The translations under genes were made by a program, and so were the position numbers. This document shows, piece after piece, positions 11,985-23,245 of a DNA stretch of 64,000 bases. The stretch comes from Enchytraeus crypticus (taxonomy: Eukaryota > Annelida > Clitellata > Enchytraeida > Enchytraeidae): the NCBI GenBank assembly GCA_905160935.1, contig CAJHZI010000232.1, positions 62,001 through 126,000 on the forward strand, given 5' to 3'. The notes below the pieces were generated by a model. It saw nothing but the letters and a program-made list of their open reading frames with translations, was not told the origin of the DNA and did not search any database. Within the stretch, counting starts at the first letter, position 1, and every line of letters starts with the position of its first letter.

Positions 11985-13380
11985 AAGAACCTGGGGTTTG
12001 ATAAAAACGATTCGAGCAATACGTGCTGAATCGCCGCCCGACTACTCGAGGTCAACAATCGGCTTAAAAGAATTGTTGAAGCAGACTGCATTAAATCTTT
12101 GCAAAGTCATGGAAAGCCTTTGCCAAAGAAAAGATGTCTCTCGCTTATCGCCGGTTTGCTCTGCAATAAGTCTGCCTATGCCATTAATAAAGTCCTTCAA
12201 CTCCTTCGGGATTCATCGGGCCCATGGTTTCAATAGCCACCGGAACAACTTCATATCTTAAGGACAGATCACGGTATTTAGCCAACTTCCTAGAGGCGGC
12301 ATGAACAGCAGCACCACCGGCTGTGACTGAAGTCGTATTCAGGTAGGAGTTTGCCATAGTGTCAATGACCGTGACGTCCCAAACGGCACATTTACCGTTG
12401 CACCAGGGCACTAAAGTCATGCCGTCCGGACGCTTGCCGTCTGATCTGGACAACCCACTTGGCTCCTTAGAGGAAGGGATGCCTGATCTCGAAAGTGCTC
12501 GCCATATTATGTCATTTAAATTATGATGGCGAGACATTCTACCTGAGCTTCGTTTGCAGGAGAGGCCGTGGAGACCTAAAGCGTCGACTTCAGGACCGCA
12601 GGGGCACATGTGAGGCTCGCAAGTTTTCGCCCCTAAACGGAAACTAACAGCTACTCGAATCGCCTCATTGTCTAAAAATAGCCCACAAGAAGCAACAGGG
12701 AGAGCGTGAAGCCAGTCGCTGCTTCTTTTCGTTGATACAGCTAGGAGTCGTGCTCTGTCTACTGCATTGGACTGGGATTCTAACAGACTGTTATAAATCC
12801 GATCCACTATAGGACGGTCCCATGATTTCTGGCTACTGACTGAGGTAGAAGGTGGAGCACTGGAGGTGAGGCTTTTGGACCAAACTGACAACGCAACGTC
12901 AATGGAACTATCGGCAGAAAGGAGCACTTATGAAGGATGGCGTCTTGCAACTGCCTCGTTCCCATCGCTGATGCCAAGAAGGCTGAAGGAGCGATATGGG
13001 AAACAAGACGAATTCCAAGACCACCCAGGCTCACCGGTAGACTGGCTTGCTGCCACTGCAAAACAGACAAATCTGCGTTGATAACGGCGCATAAGCATTG
13101 CCTAAGAGCCTCGTCGTAGTCTAAAAGCCGCGGATTAGAGAAGCTCGGACTAGAGCGCAGAACGTGCATAAGTTTAGGTGCACTTAAAGAAAAGCGAAGG
13201 ATTGTTAAAGCATCATGAGCGGCTAGCGACTTCAAGCGTGATGCTGTACGTTTGAGGTCTTCAAGGCGACTGGATAAAGCGGTGGTAGTAGCTTCTTCTC
13301 CAGAGAGTGGCGCGCCGAGTAGAGAACTATGGGATAGGCACATTGGCACAAATGATGACAAAACTGAGTTGCCCGGAGAT
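11985..13380 (-). mobile_element. family E non-LTR element with restriction-like endonuclease domain, C-terminal part
   Basis: Two overlapping minus-strand frames (13361-12807 and 12927-12184) join across a frameshift near 12860-12900. The first covers the RT thumb/connection, with LPVSLGGLGIRLVSHIAPSA. The second has a Cys-His cluster spaced C-x1-C-x9-H-x3-C (CPCG, GLHGLSCKR), then RHHNLNDIIWRAL, KRPDGM and 15 residues later the Asp of WDVTV. CCHC followed by PD-x(n)-D is the signature of the restriction-like endonuclease in R2/HERO-type LINEs, which cut the target DNA for primed reverse transcription. A further shifted frame at 12180-12000 continues with FLWQRLS and LQRFNAV. (TTA)n tracts flank both ends (11911-11975 and 13384-13417). 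The RT core upstream is missing. Confidence 0.7.
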
Positions 13381-13607
13381 TTAATAATAATAATTATTAT
13401 TATTATTATTATTATATAGGTCTATTATTGAACACTGACTGACAATTGCTGTAATAAAATATAATTAAAGCGGTATTAAGTTATATGGTTCCAAACATAG
13501 GCCTACATGCATATTCTGAACTATTATAGTTTCGGCCAAACTTCTATGCACATTGTTTTTCAGTGCCTCTGCTGGATGGTTAAATTGACCTCGCTAGGAA
13601 ACCAGCA

Positions 13608-13997
13608 GCAGCCTATAGACCTACCACAGTATGTAGTGGTAGCTGTGCACGGATTATAAACAAAGCCAGGTGGGCAGTGGTGGGGGCGTGGGATGGGTGT
13701 GTGACGGCAGGCAATGTTTAATATGCATATACCCATAGGTATTTCTTCATTTATTAAGAGAATGACATTAATTATACATTTTAAAGGAAATTATATTTCA
13801 ATTAATTATCGAATGATTATAAAATAATGTCGTAATTTACACTTAATATGTCTAGATAAACTATATGGAGAAGATACCTGACATTTACGAGATATCTTAC
13901 ATTATAAATGCTTGCCATAAAACAGTCATCTGTTGAGTGCACAGTGGCGCCCTCCGACGAATAAGAAAATATACCATGCGATTTTTTAAAAGTAAAT
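13608..13997 (+). repeat. dispersed repeat J, copy 1
   Basis: Shares a long colinear alignment by eye with 31718-32146. Both have a TATGTAGTGGTA motif, ATAAACAAAGCC, a G-rich GTGGG run, GACGGC-GGCAAT and TCTAGATA. Both close with TGGCG/ATCCTCCRAYGAAT followed by AGAAAATAT. No coding capacity is seen. It could be a SINE, MITE or 3' UTR of an unlisted element. Confidence 0.55.
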
Positions 13998-15075
13998 AAG
14001 TTTTATGAAAGTTCTACAGATAGACCTATATCGTTTTATCCAACCGCTTAGCTCGGCTATCTGGCACTCTTCAATGTTTTGTCACCTTCACATAACATCG
14101 GTCGTTCAGTTCAGCGTATACTGTACAACTACAGATTCCATTAATAAATGTAAAGCATATCAGTTTAGTGCTATACGGCACGGCACGGCTCTATAACTAG
14201 TAGGCCCAAAGATCTTTAAAATAGGTAGATATGGCATGACTACTGTTTCAGCGATACCAGTTTTGTAACAAGAGCGACTTGATTTCCAGCATGCTCCATT
14301 TAATCGTGAGGGTAAACCAAGCCCCTTTGTCATACGTGCATTTAATAGTAATTTCTGTAATTTCAGATTTATTTCATGATATATTCGGCCTCTAAACGGT
14401 TTTAAGATAATGTATTGTTGCGCATTTGGGTATGCAATTCCAGAAATTCGGAAACTAAAAAACGGGGAATATCCTTTAAGAGATTTGAAATGAAATTTGC
14501 TTGCATTTTGTGTTATAAAAATATACATCCAATTAATAGGAATTCGTTTCGAATAATTTTTTGTCATGGCGATATACTGGATAGATGTTGCGATAAAAGT
14601 GCTCCTAAAGTGTTTCATTATCGTTCAAAAGCTTTAAAAATTTTCAAAAACTTAATCATTCTATGCCTTTAAATAACGATCAGCTGATATTGTTTACCTC
14701 CGCCTAGCCAAATTAGTTGTTGGCATCGTTGCATTTCTTGAACTCAGTGTTTACAATGGTTGAGATTGCCTTTGACACTTCTACGATTTTTCTTTATTCT
14801 ATGAGTAGGCCTAACACTTATTAAACAGTTTCTGAGCGATCTTGAAAACGCGCCATATTTTTCAAATCAAGGATAGGCCTACATGTATGTGCTTGAACCT
14901 AAATTCTGGGCATACATTTGCATGTGTGTCCTCCCACTCGAAATTCTGAGGACGTGTTCCCCTGGTGGTTACGCCAATGTATATCTGTATGTCAAAAGCA
15001 TTTTTGTGATAATAAAGCTATTATAATTACTCATTTAAAATTAATTACTTTGTTAATACTCAAATTTAAATAAGT
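13998..15075. other. unassigned AT-rich DNA
   Basis: Contains a 152-codon minus-strand frame (14618-14160) and an 85-codon plus-strand frame (14415-14672) that overlap. Neither has a motif I recognise and base composition is not gene-like. I do not call either a gene. Confidence 0.3.
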
Positions 15076-15119
15076 GTAGGCCGACAGGTGCGCCAAAAGT
15101 CTTCGGGGGTGGGACAAAT

Positions 15120-15452
15120 CTTTAGATCTGAAAACTGACGAGCCCACACGCGACCAAATTTATATGAACAGACAGATGCCTGTTCAGATAAATTTGATGG
15201 CTAATTTTCCCATCAATTTTGAAAACAGACACTCGTCAGTTTTCCCATCAGTTTTTGCCCACATACGGTCAGTTTTATCGTCAAACTTATATCTGTTCAT
15301 ATAAGTTTGAACAGTTAAAATTGACCGTGTGTGGAGAAATTAGGTAATCAGTTTTCTCGTCAATTTGCAAAACTGATGAGCCCACACACGATCAAATTTA
15401 TCTGTTCAGATATCTGAACAGAGAGTGTGATGGCAAAACTGATCGTGTTTTC
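15120..15452. repeat. foldback-type repeat with nested inverted repeats
   Basis: The block AACTGACGAGCCCACACGCG at about 15132 recurs as AACTGATGAGCCCACACACG at about 15371, and inverted relatives (GACCGTGTGTGG, GGTCAGTTTTATCG) lie between. A perfect 20-bp palindrome CTGTTCAGATATCTGAACAG occupies 15402-15421, and an imperfect one around 15288-15315 contains TTCATATAAGTTTGAAC. The right end reads inversely as CAGTGGGAAAACACGATCAG. The structure resembles a MITE or foldback element, but a clean target duplication was not found. Confidence 0.5.
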
Positions 15453-16444
15453 CCACTGTAAGGCCCAAGGTTCAAGCCTAGTTTATGTCAGTGTTGCCAG
15501 CTGAGCGGATTTCCCGCACAATTGGGCTAGTTTAGTCATGTTTGTGTGAGAAAAAGCAGGCTTGGGCGAGTTCTGTTTTTGGCTACTTTTTGCTGAAGGA
15601 TGCGGTTTTTTATGCTATATTCAAGGCATCCATTGGTTGCTGTGGAAATAACCTCAAAATACCGTACTATTGCAGTCTTATAGAATTTGGCATAGATATA
15701 TAAGAAGTTCTCTCTAATATTTCGTTGGAATTGGGCTTAGAATTTGGTAACATATGACAACACTGACAGTAAAGATATGCGGCGTGTAGATCAATGGCTT
15801 ATAAGTCAGGACCCTTCATTTGGTTCATTTCTATAATGACAACTTCTTTGAAACTTCTTATATATAGGCGTAGACGTGACGTCACTGCGGTTGATCAAAG
15901 CCTTTGATCTAAATGTACATGCTTTTATAACTCATTGACTCCGATATACGCAATCCGTCTGGCTTCGAGACCATTATTGACTAGAGGCTTCACTAGAAGA
16001 AACTTATTTTCTAATATTTGAAACAGAGAAAATCATTATCAAACAGACTTAGTTTTAGATTTTCGATTTGATATGCCGTGAACACTTTACCGTTTTTTTC
16101 ACTGATATGTATATTCACATTCTATGACACGATGTTATTGTTTAAGCACAGAGGTGGATCCAAGGGCAATTTATGAAATTAATTTAATGACCATGAACTG
16201 AGACTAACACGCAAACCTCCTAAATATTCCGCTTATACCTTTCCTAGCTTAGGCTGAGTATACCTGGATTTTGGCTCGGACCGTTTATTAACACTCACTC
16301 TGCTCATGGGTTTTAATTTGTTCCACAGTGCTCGATGTTGTCATGGACAACAGTAGCAGTACTCAATCGTATATTTTGTTGTTGTTGAAATCTGCAGCAA
16401 ATTATAAAGACGCAGTGGTTAGGATGCAACCAAAAAAGATTTTG
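15453..16444. other. no recognisable gene
   Basis: AT-rich DNA. A GGTGGATCCAAGG string at about 16152 resembles a hAT-type end but has no partner. Confidence 0.35.
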
Positions 16445-16665
16445 GAGTAAGATTACGATTATCTAGTAGGATATGTTGAGATCATCCATTCAACTGGATT
16501 AAAACGGAAGCCTCGGTGGATGAATGGTGTAAAAATAAGGCTTGAGATATTGGGTTTCGGGGTGCGATTCTCGTTCAAGTCAGTTTATTTGTTAAAGTTT
16601 ACTAAATTTTTCTAGTTTCTTAGGAATATGACTAGGGTTAGGGTAAAATAAAAGCAGTAAACACG
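16445..16665 (+). repeat. tRNA-like SINE K, copy 1
   Basis: Alignable by eye to 19700-19960 on the opposite strand. The head has a tRNA-like order: GTGGATGAATGGTGTAAA, then GGCTTGAGAT, then a B-box-like GGGGTGCGATTCTCG at about 16559-16573. The arrangement recalls a class II (Ser/Leu) tRNA, with TTGAGATC in the anticodon arm. It is followed by a body containing CTAGGGTTAGGG. It is old and diverged. Confidence 0.5.
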
Positions 16666-16804
16666 CATTACAGTGAAATGATCAACTACGTTGTTATCTA
16701 TCACTTTTAATACCAAATGTTTAAACCGCTAGGCAATTTGGTCCATTTTCCGTGTAAACCAGTAGGCCTACAGTGAATGTCCGAGATTTAACTCTCAGAT
16801 CAGC

Positions 16805-16870
16805 GCGACCGGGATTCGAACCAACGAGGGTTCAATTCAACTCAGGATCTGGCATTTAAAACTTTATAAC
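16805..16870 (-). repeat. possible tRNA-derived fragment (B box)
   Basis: On the minus strand GGTTCGAATCCCGG (16822-16809) is an exact pol III B box within a T-arm-like context. A convincing A box was not found upstream of it, so this may be a decayed tRNA or SINE. Confidence 0.35.
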
Positions 16871-17835
16871 GGTACCCCTACGTTATTATGGCATTCCAAA
16901 AATGTTATTACAAATATTTAATGCTATTATGACATTCTAAAGGGCAGGGGTTTCGGTTAGGGATAGTTAAAGAAAGTAAAATTCATATTAAAGTAATTTT
17001 TTTTACAATCTATTTAACAATTAACAGTAACAATTATGCTTCCTCCACTAATCTTTTTATTTCAAAATCTTATTTTGGGTTACACCATAACCACAGCGTT
17101 AAAAAAATTATACTTACATTCCAAAGATGTTAAATTCCTAATCGTTGTTAAGGATGAGGAATTTAACATTCACCATTAATCAGTGGACAATGGCGGATCC
17201 AGCGGGTTCCAATTTAATATCAAGTTATAGGTACTAAATTAGCACCAAAGAGGCATGTTTAAAACCCTATTTGTGCAAAAGATATTGGGCTGTATTACGG
17301 CTAGTGTCGTTATGAATTTGGCCTAAAATAGTTTTGAACCTCTGGCAACCCTGGTTTAAGTTTTTGACTTCTTGATTGGACAGACGCCAGGAGCGAAAAT
17401 ATACAATTCGGGTGTATGTTTGTAATTTAATTGTAGCATTTTTTGTGACAAGTTTTTGTAGTTTCATACTTATGAAGTCACATATATTAATACGTTATGT
17501 TCTAACAGAATTTTTGTCATAATTGTAGCTTTGTTCTGTCTCTCTAAATAAATATTAAGAAATGTAAAGTAAATTTTATTAAGTTGCAGTTCTTTAACAA
17601 GGTATCAACGTGTTTTTGTTAATATTATTCTAGTCTCATTTTCTCTCAATGCAATGAATCCATGAATTCGTGACTGCAACAGCCCATCAGTGTTGCAGTT
17701 TATCGTGAGAGTATAGATTATATATGAAAACCTGACGATAATCAGGCCTGTAAACCAAATATTATCTATATAGATAAACAAACAGGGCTGTAAATTAACC
17801 GGCCTAGGATATAATGGTTTTTAAGTTAGGCCGTA
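16871..17835. other. no recognisable gene
   Basis: AT-rich intergenic DNA. ATGGCGGATCCAGCGGG at about 17190 resembles the H3 hAT end, without a second end. Confidence 0.35.
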
Positions 17836-17845
17836 TTATAATAAC

Positions 17846-17888
<43 letters not shown>

Positions 17889-17996
17889 TCATAATATAAT
17901 ATTATAACATAATAATAATGATTATAATTATAATAATTATTGTAATTATATATTAATAATTATAATAATATTTATAATAATTATAATAATACACGA
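17836..17996. repeat. (AAT/TTA)n microsatellite
   Basis: About 160 bases of interrupted AAT, ATT and TTA triplets that can fold back on themselves. It adjoins a family E C-terminal fragment, so it may be that element's tail or target. Confidence 0.7.
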
Positions 17997-17997
17997 A

Positions 17998-18785
17998 AAA
18001 GCTTTTCTTTGGCAACGACTGTCTAATGCTCTCCAGCGATTCAATGCAGTCTGTTTCTGTGGCACTTTGGCTAATGTGGCTTGCTAGAGTGTAGAGGAAT
18101 TATTGTAATAGCCTAATTTTTTAAACTTTTAGTTAAACAAAGTCTCTTTTATCTTATTTTTTTAGCCCAGGGCCCTATACAGCCCAGAGAAATTTTTAAA
18201 AATTGTACTAATAATAATAATTATTATATAATAATAAGACGTAGTGCTGGTAGAGTTGGACGTCATCAATTTCTCAATGACATAATTTGGCGAGCTCTCA
18301 ATAAAGCTAATATCCCTGATATCAAATAACCTCTGGGCCTGCGCAGAATTGATGGGAAGCGAATTTGATGGAGTAACTCAAATTCCCTGGTCGGGGAGGG
18401 CAAATGTCTTACATGGGACGTCACTGTCACTGACACTCATGCAGCAGGTAGGCCTAATATCTGCATTTCAAGCTGTGCTGGTAGTTTAGCGGCCGAAGCA
18501 GCTGCTAGCTGGAAACTCGTAAAATACAAAGAATTATCTTGTAAATACATATTTGCACCCATAGCCTCTGAGACCTTGGGACCCATAAATTCTGCGGGCA
18601 CAGACTTCATTGATGTGATGGTCAAGAGGACTACTGCTGTTGCTATCTTTCCTGTGGCAACGTTTGTCAATAGCTTTGCAGCGATACAATGTAGTTTGTT
18701 TCCATGGTACATTTGGTGGCACGACATTTCGGAGTCAGGGCAAGATGAAAAAATCCCCTTCTTAGTGGGATTCAAAAACATAATA
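17998..18785 (+). pseudogene. family E remnants (two pieces)
   Basis: At 17998-18100 the translation gives FLWQRLS and LQRFNAVCF, the extreme C-terminus of family E as at 12000-12180. At 18240-18780 a second piece reads RHQFLNDIIWRALNKA, a decayed RRIDGKR, LTWDVTVTDT and ETLGPINS, matching the restriction-like endonuclease block on the minus strand at 12500-12240. In this copy the PD motif is lost and stops are present. The two pieces are out of element order, so they are separate insertions or rearranged. A short minus-strand family D tail follows at 18786-18826. Confidence 0.65.
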
Positions 18786-18826
18786 AAAGTTTAACGTCCG
18801 TTTCCTCATCCAAGGATGATGTCAGG

Positions 18827-19647
18827 GATTTAGATGAAATGTATAAGGCAGTAGACTATATTTATTAGAGTGACTAAGACTAAATTAGACTAAGAAATAA
18901 ATGAATAATCATAATGCATGAATTGTCATCATCATCACTCGTTTATTTCTCGTTTATTTAAGTCCATTAGACATTGTATAAAATTAAATATATACATGTA
19001 TATTGTACAGTGTCAGAAACATAAATTTATTAGAAAAAGGATTACAGTTCTTGAAGAGATACAAGGAAGTAACAAGATCTAAAGAAAAAAAAGAAATAAA
19101 CGTAAATGATAGGCCTATAACTAATTAGTGTATAAATTTGAGTAGTGTAGAAGTTTAATGCATGAATATTTTATAACATCTTTAGGCCTATAAAAATTTT
19201 ATAAACTTTAATCAGAATTTAACAGATTTCTGAGGTGCATTGACGTCCTCTGGGTTCAATTTCTAAGTGTGTTGCCTATTGTCAGATTCACCGTCGGTTC
19301 ACGGCATATAACTCCACATATTTCTATCCTCTGCGTTATCGTTATATTAACCAGTGGTGTAGCTAAGGAGAGCAGGGACAGCACATGTACCCCAAGAATT
19401 CATGTAAACTCTGAGAGGAAAATCCTACTTTTTCAAAAAATACTGGGGTTTTAGGTTTTTTAGGTTTTTCCATAGTTACGGTACTTTCGAAGCTCGAAAT
19501 CTTTGAAATCATAATCAGAAATGTAATGTTTTGCACAATTGGCTTGACTATTTAACTAAATAGCTTAACTATAAATTTGTAGCATTTATCAAATATTAAT
19601 GTTAAATTGTCAGACGCAGGAATTGTTCGATGCTGGAATCATTTCCA
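18827..19647. other. no recognisable gene
   Basis: AT-rich DNA. CAGTGGTGTAGCTAAGG at about 19353 resembles a hAT-type TIR but no inverted partner was found. Confidence 0.35.
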
Positions 19648-20009
19648 AATTCCAACTATTGCGCATGAGCCTTAACCGGTGTGACTGGGTCAAGGTTTCA
19701 AATTTTGAGTTAAAATTTTTAACTATCTCTAACCCTAACTCCTACCCTTCACGCTAACCCTAACTATCCATATTCTTATGGAACTAATAAAATTTAGGAA
19801 CTTATACTTTAAAAAATAAAAAGTGACTAGAGCCAGAACCGAACCCCGAACCCCATGATCTAAAGCCTCGCTCTATACCCCTAAACTGTCGGGGCTTCCG
19901 TTTGACACGGTTGAATACATGATGTCAACATATTGTACTAGAAAATCATAATTTACCATATAAAAAATTCTTATTACTATTCTTGCGCGCATGCGTAGTA
20001 GTTGGAATT
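19648..20009 (-). repeat. tRNA-like SINE K, copy 2, within AATTCCAACTA inverted ends
   Basis: The minus strand aligns with 16445-16665: AACGGAAGCC, TAGGGGTATAGAGCG, GAGGCTTTAGATC and GGGGTTCGGTTCTGG occur in the tRNA-like order. The block lies between AATTCCAACTA (19648-19658) and its inverse TAGTTGGAATT (19999-20009), each next to a GCGCATG string. It may be a SINE inside a MITE, or a MITE that captured a tRNA-like sequence. Confidence 0.5.
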
Positions 20010-20305
20010 CGTTCCGTCCACGAACAGCTTGTTTAACATTGTGTCAGATTTGTCAGATTTAAATTTGCCAAATTTTCAAAATTTGTCGAATTTGAAGGTT
20101 TTTACAAATCCTAAAACCTACTTTTTGGGCTTTCTTAATAACCTAAGACACCTATTTTTGCCTCTCCTGTGCAAACTATAATGATTATACTGATGATATT
20201 CAGACTTTATCATGTATTCTAGTAACAATTCTCTTGATGTTCTGTCAAAGCTTCGGCCTAGCATTGCTTATGTCCACTCCTGGGTTTGCACCAATTGCCT
20301 TTTTG

Positions 20306-21067
20306 CAGTGATGTTAACAAGGCCAGAACCTCCAGGGCCAAGACTATAATGACCAAGGCCAAGGCCTGGACCATAATGACCAAGGCCAAGACTATGACCA
20401 AGGCCAAGGCCTTTAACGTCAATTGGACTAGAAATTTGAATTTTAAGCAGTCACAACTTTCGTTATATTTTGAATCATACGCGCAGAATTAGAGATTAAA
20501 ACGAGATATATAATGCTGAAAGTAACATATTGAATACACCACATTGACGCTATTTTAACGTTCCTTTTTTCTAACTTCATAGCAGAAGTATCAATGAAGA
20601 GGCTAATGGGGGCCTATATTACTAAAATCAGATTAGATAGAGAAACAGATCCGATAAGAACTAAAGTGCTTAAGTATGAATTTCTTACAAATCAATGTTA
20701 CACTTTAGAAACATAAGGGTTTCCAACATTGAATGACACATTCGAGCGCGATGAGGTCTCATTATGAGGCCGCTTTTGTGAAAATATTCTCTCCACAGGA
20801 GCAGATGTGGCAGGCACACAAAGAATACGTTGAAATAAAAACAATGGCTAAAATGAGTTGCTGCAGAAGAGTTTACATTGCCAATTAAAAAGACTAATAA
20901 GTAGCAGGTTCCACAAAAATTTATTTCTTTTTATTTACATAATGGGCCCATGCAAATTTGGCAGTGTGCAAGGCCTAGGCCAGAACTTGCAAGGCCAAGG
21001 CTGGAACCGCCAAGGCCGGGGCATAGTGGCCTTAAGGCAGGCTCAAGGCCAAGGCCTAACATCACTG
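20306..21067. mobile_element. H2, non-autonomous hAT-like element with GGCCAAGGCC arrays
   Basis: The perfect 11-bp TIR CAGTGATGTTA (20306-20316) matches its inverse TAACATCACTG (21057-21067). An 8-bp target duplication CCTTTTTG flanks it (20298-20305 and 21068-21075). Length is 762 bp. Subterminal arrays of GGCCAAGGCC/AGGCCAAG lie at 20318-20415 and 20970-21056. Between them is AT-rich non-coding DNA. TIR start, 8-bp duplication and subterminal arrays all fit hAT. Mobilisation would need a transposase from elsewhere. Confidence 0.85.
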
Positions 21068-21919
21068 CCTTTTTGGCAATCCTTCAAAAACTGAGTGCCT
21101 TCTATCGGGCCTCACAACAATTAAATGAAATCACTAGATCATCTATTAAATTTGAAATATTTCCTTAACTCCTACTGAATCAGCATGAAGCCTTCTAAAG
21201 AGTAATTATCGATTCAAACCTCAACTTTAAGCTGTATCTAATGTCTATCTGTTGTTCTCTTTTTCATATCCGACAACACCTTGAAATCCCTAGGTCACTT
21301 GATATCAACTCTGTTAGGGTATTAACTAATGTGCCTATCAATTCTAAACTAGATTATAGTAACTCCCTGTTAAATGATCTCTCTAATATCACTATAATTT
21401 GTCTTCTTAACGCTTTTGTTTGTGTTTTATCTAATTCTACAAAATTCTACTCCCACTGCTCTTCTCGTTTTAGGAAATTGCGTTGGCTCCCTATCTCTGA
21501 ATGTATATAATTCAAGATTTCCATAACTTTCAATATTAACCATGGTAAACTTTCATCTATCTATGCTCGTATTAATCTGTCAGCCTTTATGTACTTCTCA
21601 TTCCTTTGGTTAAGTTCTCCTTTCTGTTGTCTTACTGGATATTAGATCTGCCATTGGCAATTTGACAAGGTTTGTTCATGTTGCAACTCAAAAATTATGA
21701 AATTCTCTGTTGAAAGATTCATGATCGTGCAAGTGTATTAGTAAGCAAGCCTGGCAAGCTAAAATCTCATCTCTTTCCTCTGTTGGTCTATAATTTGACC
21801 CTCTTTTCTCTGATTATGTACTTACACTATATATATCTCGCTTTTTCTTCGGTCATTGCATACTCAGTCGTTATCTTTTAGTGTTTTTGGCATCTGTTGA
21901 TGCAGAGTTCTCGTGAGAC

Positions 21920-22585
21920 CAGTGGCGGATCCAGGGGGGGCCTGGCGATAAAATTTTTAAACTATATTTTCATTGTTTCTTTGGCAATTTCTTATGTGTC
22001 AATATGTTTTGTAAAGGCAGTGGTTGGGGGTGGGGGGTGGTATGAGAGGGAACTCAGTTCCACTAGCTCTATTTTTTCAAATATGGGATTAGGGGCCCAT
22101 ATTTGGTATCCTAGGTGCCCTGTATAATGGAAGGGGGCCCAAAAGTAGTTGATAGTTACACTAGCTCTCAATTTTCACTTTATCTACTGTATCAGAGGAA
22201 GAAAGGGTGTAAGTAAAAAATTGGAACTCTGTCTCGGAGCAGTGGTGCAAACACCTTAGCTGGGAGGGACTTAAGCCCACCCCCCTACCGCCAAAATTAT
22301 GTCACTTGCAATTTGTGCAGATCCGCAGAGTTTCTTCAGAGGTGAAAAAATAAACCTACTTTTCCAAAGCAAATGTAGGATTTTAGGCATTTTAATTAGG
22401 TTTAACTCTCATTTTAGTACCGAGTATGATTGGCAGAGCGGGGTGGGGTAAGGTATGGGGATACACTCACTCTATGAGCCGGACAATTTTTGAGCCCCCC
22501 GCCACATATCCCGAAGAAGGCAAAAATGTGTACACTCAAACAAAATTTCGGCCCCCCCCCTAAAAATTTCCTGGATCCGCCCCTG
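21920..22585. mobile_element. H3, non-autonomous hAT-like element
   Basis: Ends read CAGTGGCGGATCCAGG (21920-21935) and, inverted, CAGGGGCGGATCCAGG (22585-22570). That is 16 bases with one mismatch, followed by G-runs. Flanks CGTGAGAC (21912-21919) and CTTGAGAC (22586-22593) form an 8-bp duplication with one difference. Length is 666 bp, with no transposase. A second, right-truncated copy starts at 24846. Confidence 0.85.
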
Positions 22586-22674
22586 CTTGAGACATCTATG
22601 ACATTGCCTTTTTGCAGGAAACACGATGTTAAATCCTTAGTGATTAATTGGTTGATTGATTGATTTTATGAAGC

Positions 22675-22795
22675 CCAAATTCTAAATGCACAAGTGATTT
22701 AAAGTGTATGCCTCCCAAAAGTACCCCTCCCAAGATTTAAGTAGATGCTACCCTCAGTCCCCAAGAATAAATCCTGGCCATGCCACTGTTATCAA
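22675..22795. repeat. possible hAT-type end fragment
   Basis: The right edge inverted reads CAGTGGCATGGCCAGGATTT (22795-22776), similar in style to H3 but distinct. No left partner or target duplication was found. Confidence 0.3.
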
Positions 22796-22864
22796 CATAT
22801 GAATAAGTTATCAAATCGGCCATCAAAAGTCTCAGTCTTGCCCACTCTCTTTCCTTCCTCTCTT

Positions 22865-23245
22865 CCATTAGTTACGTTTTTAGTAAACCATCTCCTACTA
22901 TAACGGGACCGATCCAGTTCTCTTTCTATTCCTTAACTTATGTTTCAATTGTCTATTTGTGCCAACCCTGTGTACCACTTCTTCCATTATAATTTTTGTC
23001 AGTCCATTTGATTTCTTTATTCCTCTCCACAGCTAAATTTCGAGCACCTCAAGTTTATAAATATCCTCCTCTATCTGCATCCATATTTCACAACTGTACA
23101 TGAGCATGGTCCACAACTTTTACACTCTTTATCTTCACTGACTTATTTCAAACTTTGTTTTAGTAGTTCTTTCCTGTTACTGAAGGCATCTTTTGCATGT
23201 GCAATTCTACAGTTTATTTTTATTCATAACTCCTATCTTCTGAGT
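22865..23245 (-). pseudogene. family A LINE C-terminal fragment
   Basis: The minus-strand translation recalls the A-family blocks around FSNRKELL, a decayed TLVW-x-YGCE region and a RNQMD string in place of the IWRR block. It is heavily diverged, with many stops. Confidence 0.5.

Larger units (their letters stand above)
20165..22670 (+). mobile_element. family D L2-like LINE, split by H2 and H3
   Basis: Three collinear pieces: 20165-20305 (YTDDIQ catalytic box trace, then VHSWVCTNCLF), 21068-21919 (SKTECLL, then thumb and C-terminal blocks) and 22586-22670 (family D tail). Removing the two hAT-like insertions restores the order seen in the copy at 2662-3662. Many stops and frameshifts make it inactive. 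It gives the order of events: D first, then H2 and H3. Confidence 0.75.

Noticed and set aside
12866..13119. Plus-strand frames of 60-71 codons
   Set aside because: Shadows of the minus-strand family E coding sequence.
14160..14618. 152-codon minus-strand frame
   Set aside because: No motif, no splice context, overlapped by an opposing frame of similar quality; I treat it as chance in AT-rich DNA.
16615..16650. GGGTTAGGG-like telomere words (also CCCTAA words at 19730)
   Set aside because: Only one or two units inside SINE K; not a telomeric array.
20286..20492. 68-codon frame with repeated TKAKA residues
   Set aside because: It reads through the GGCCAAGGCC array of H2.
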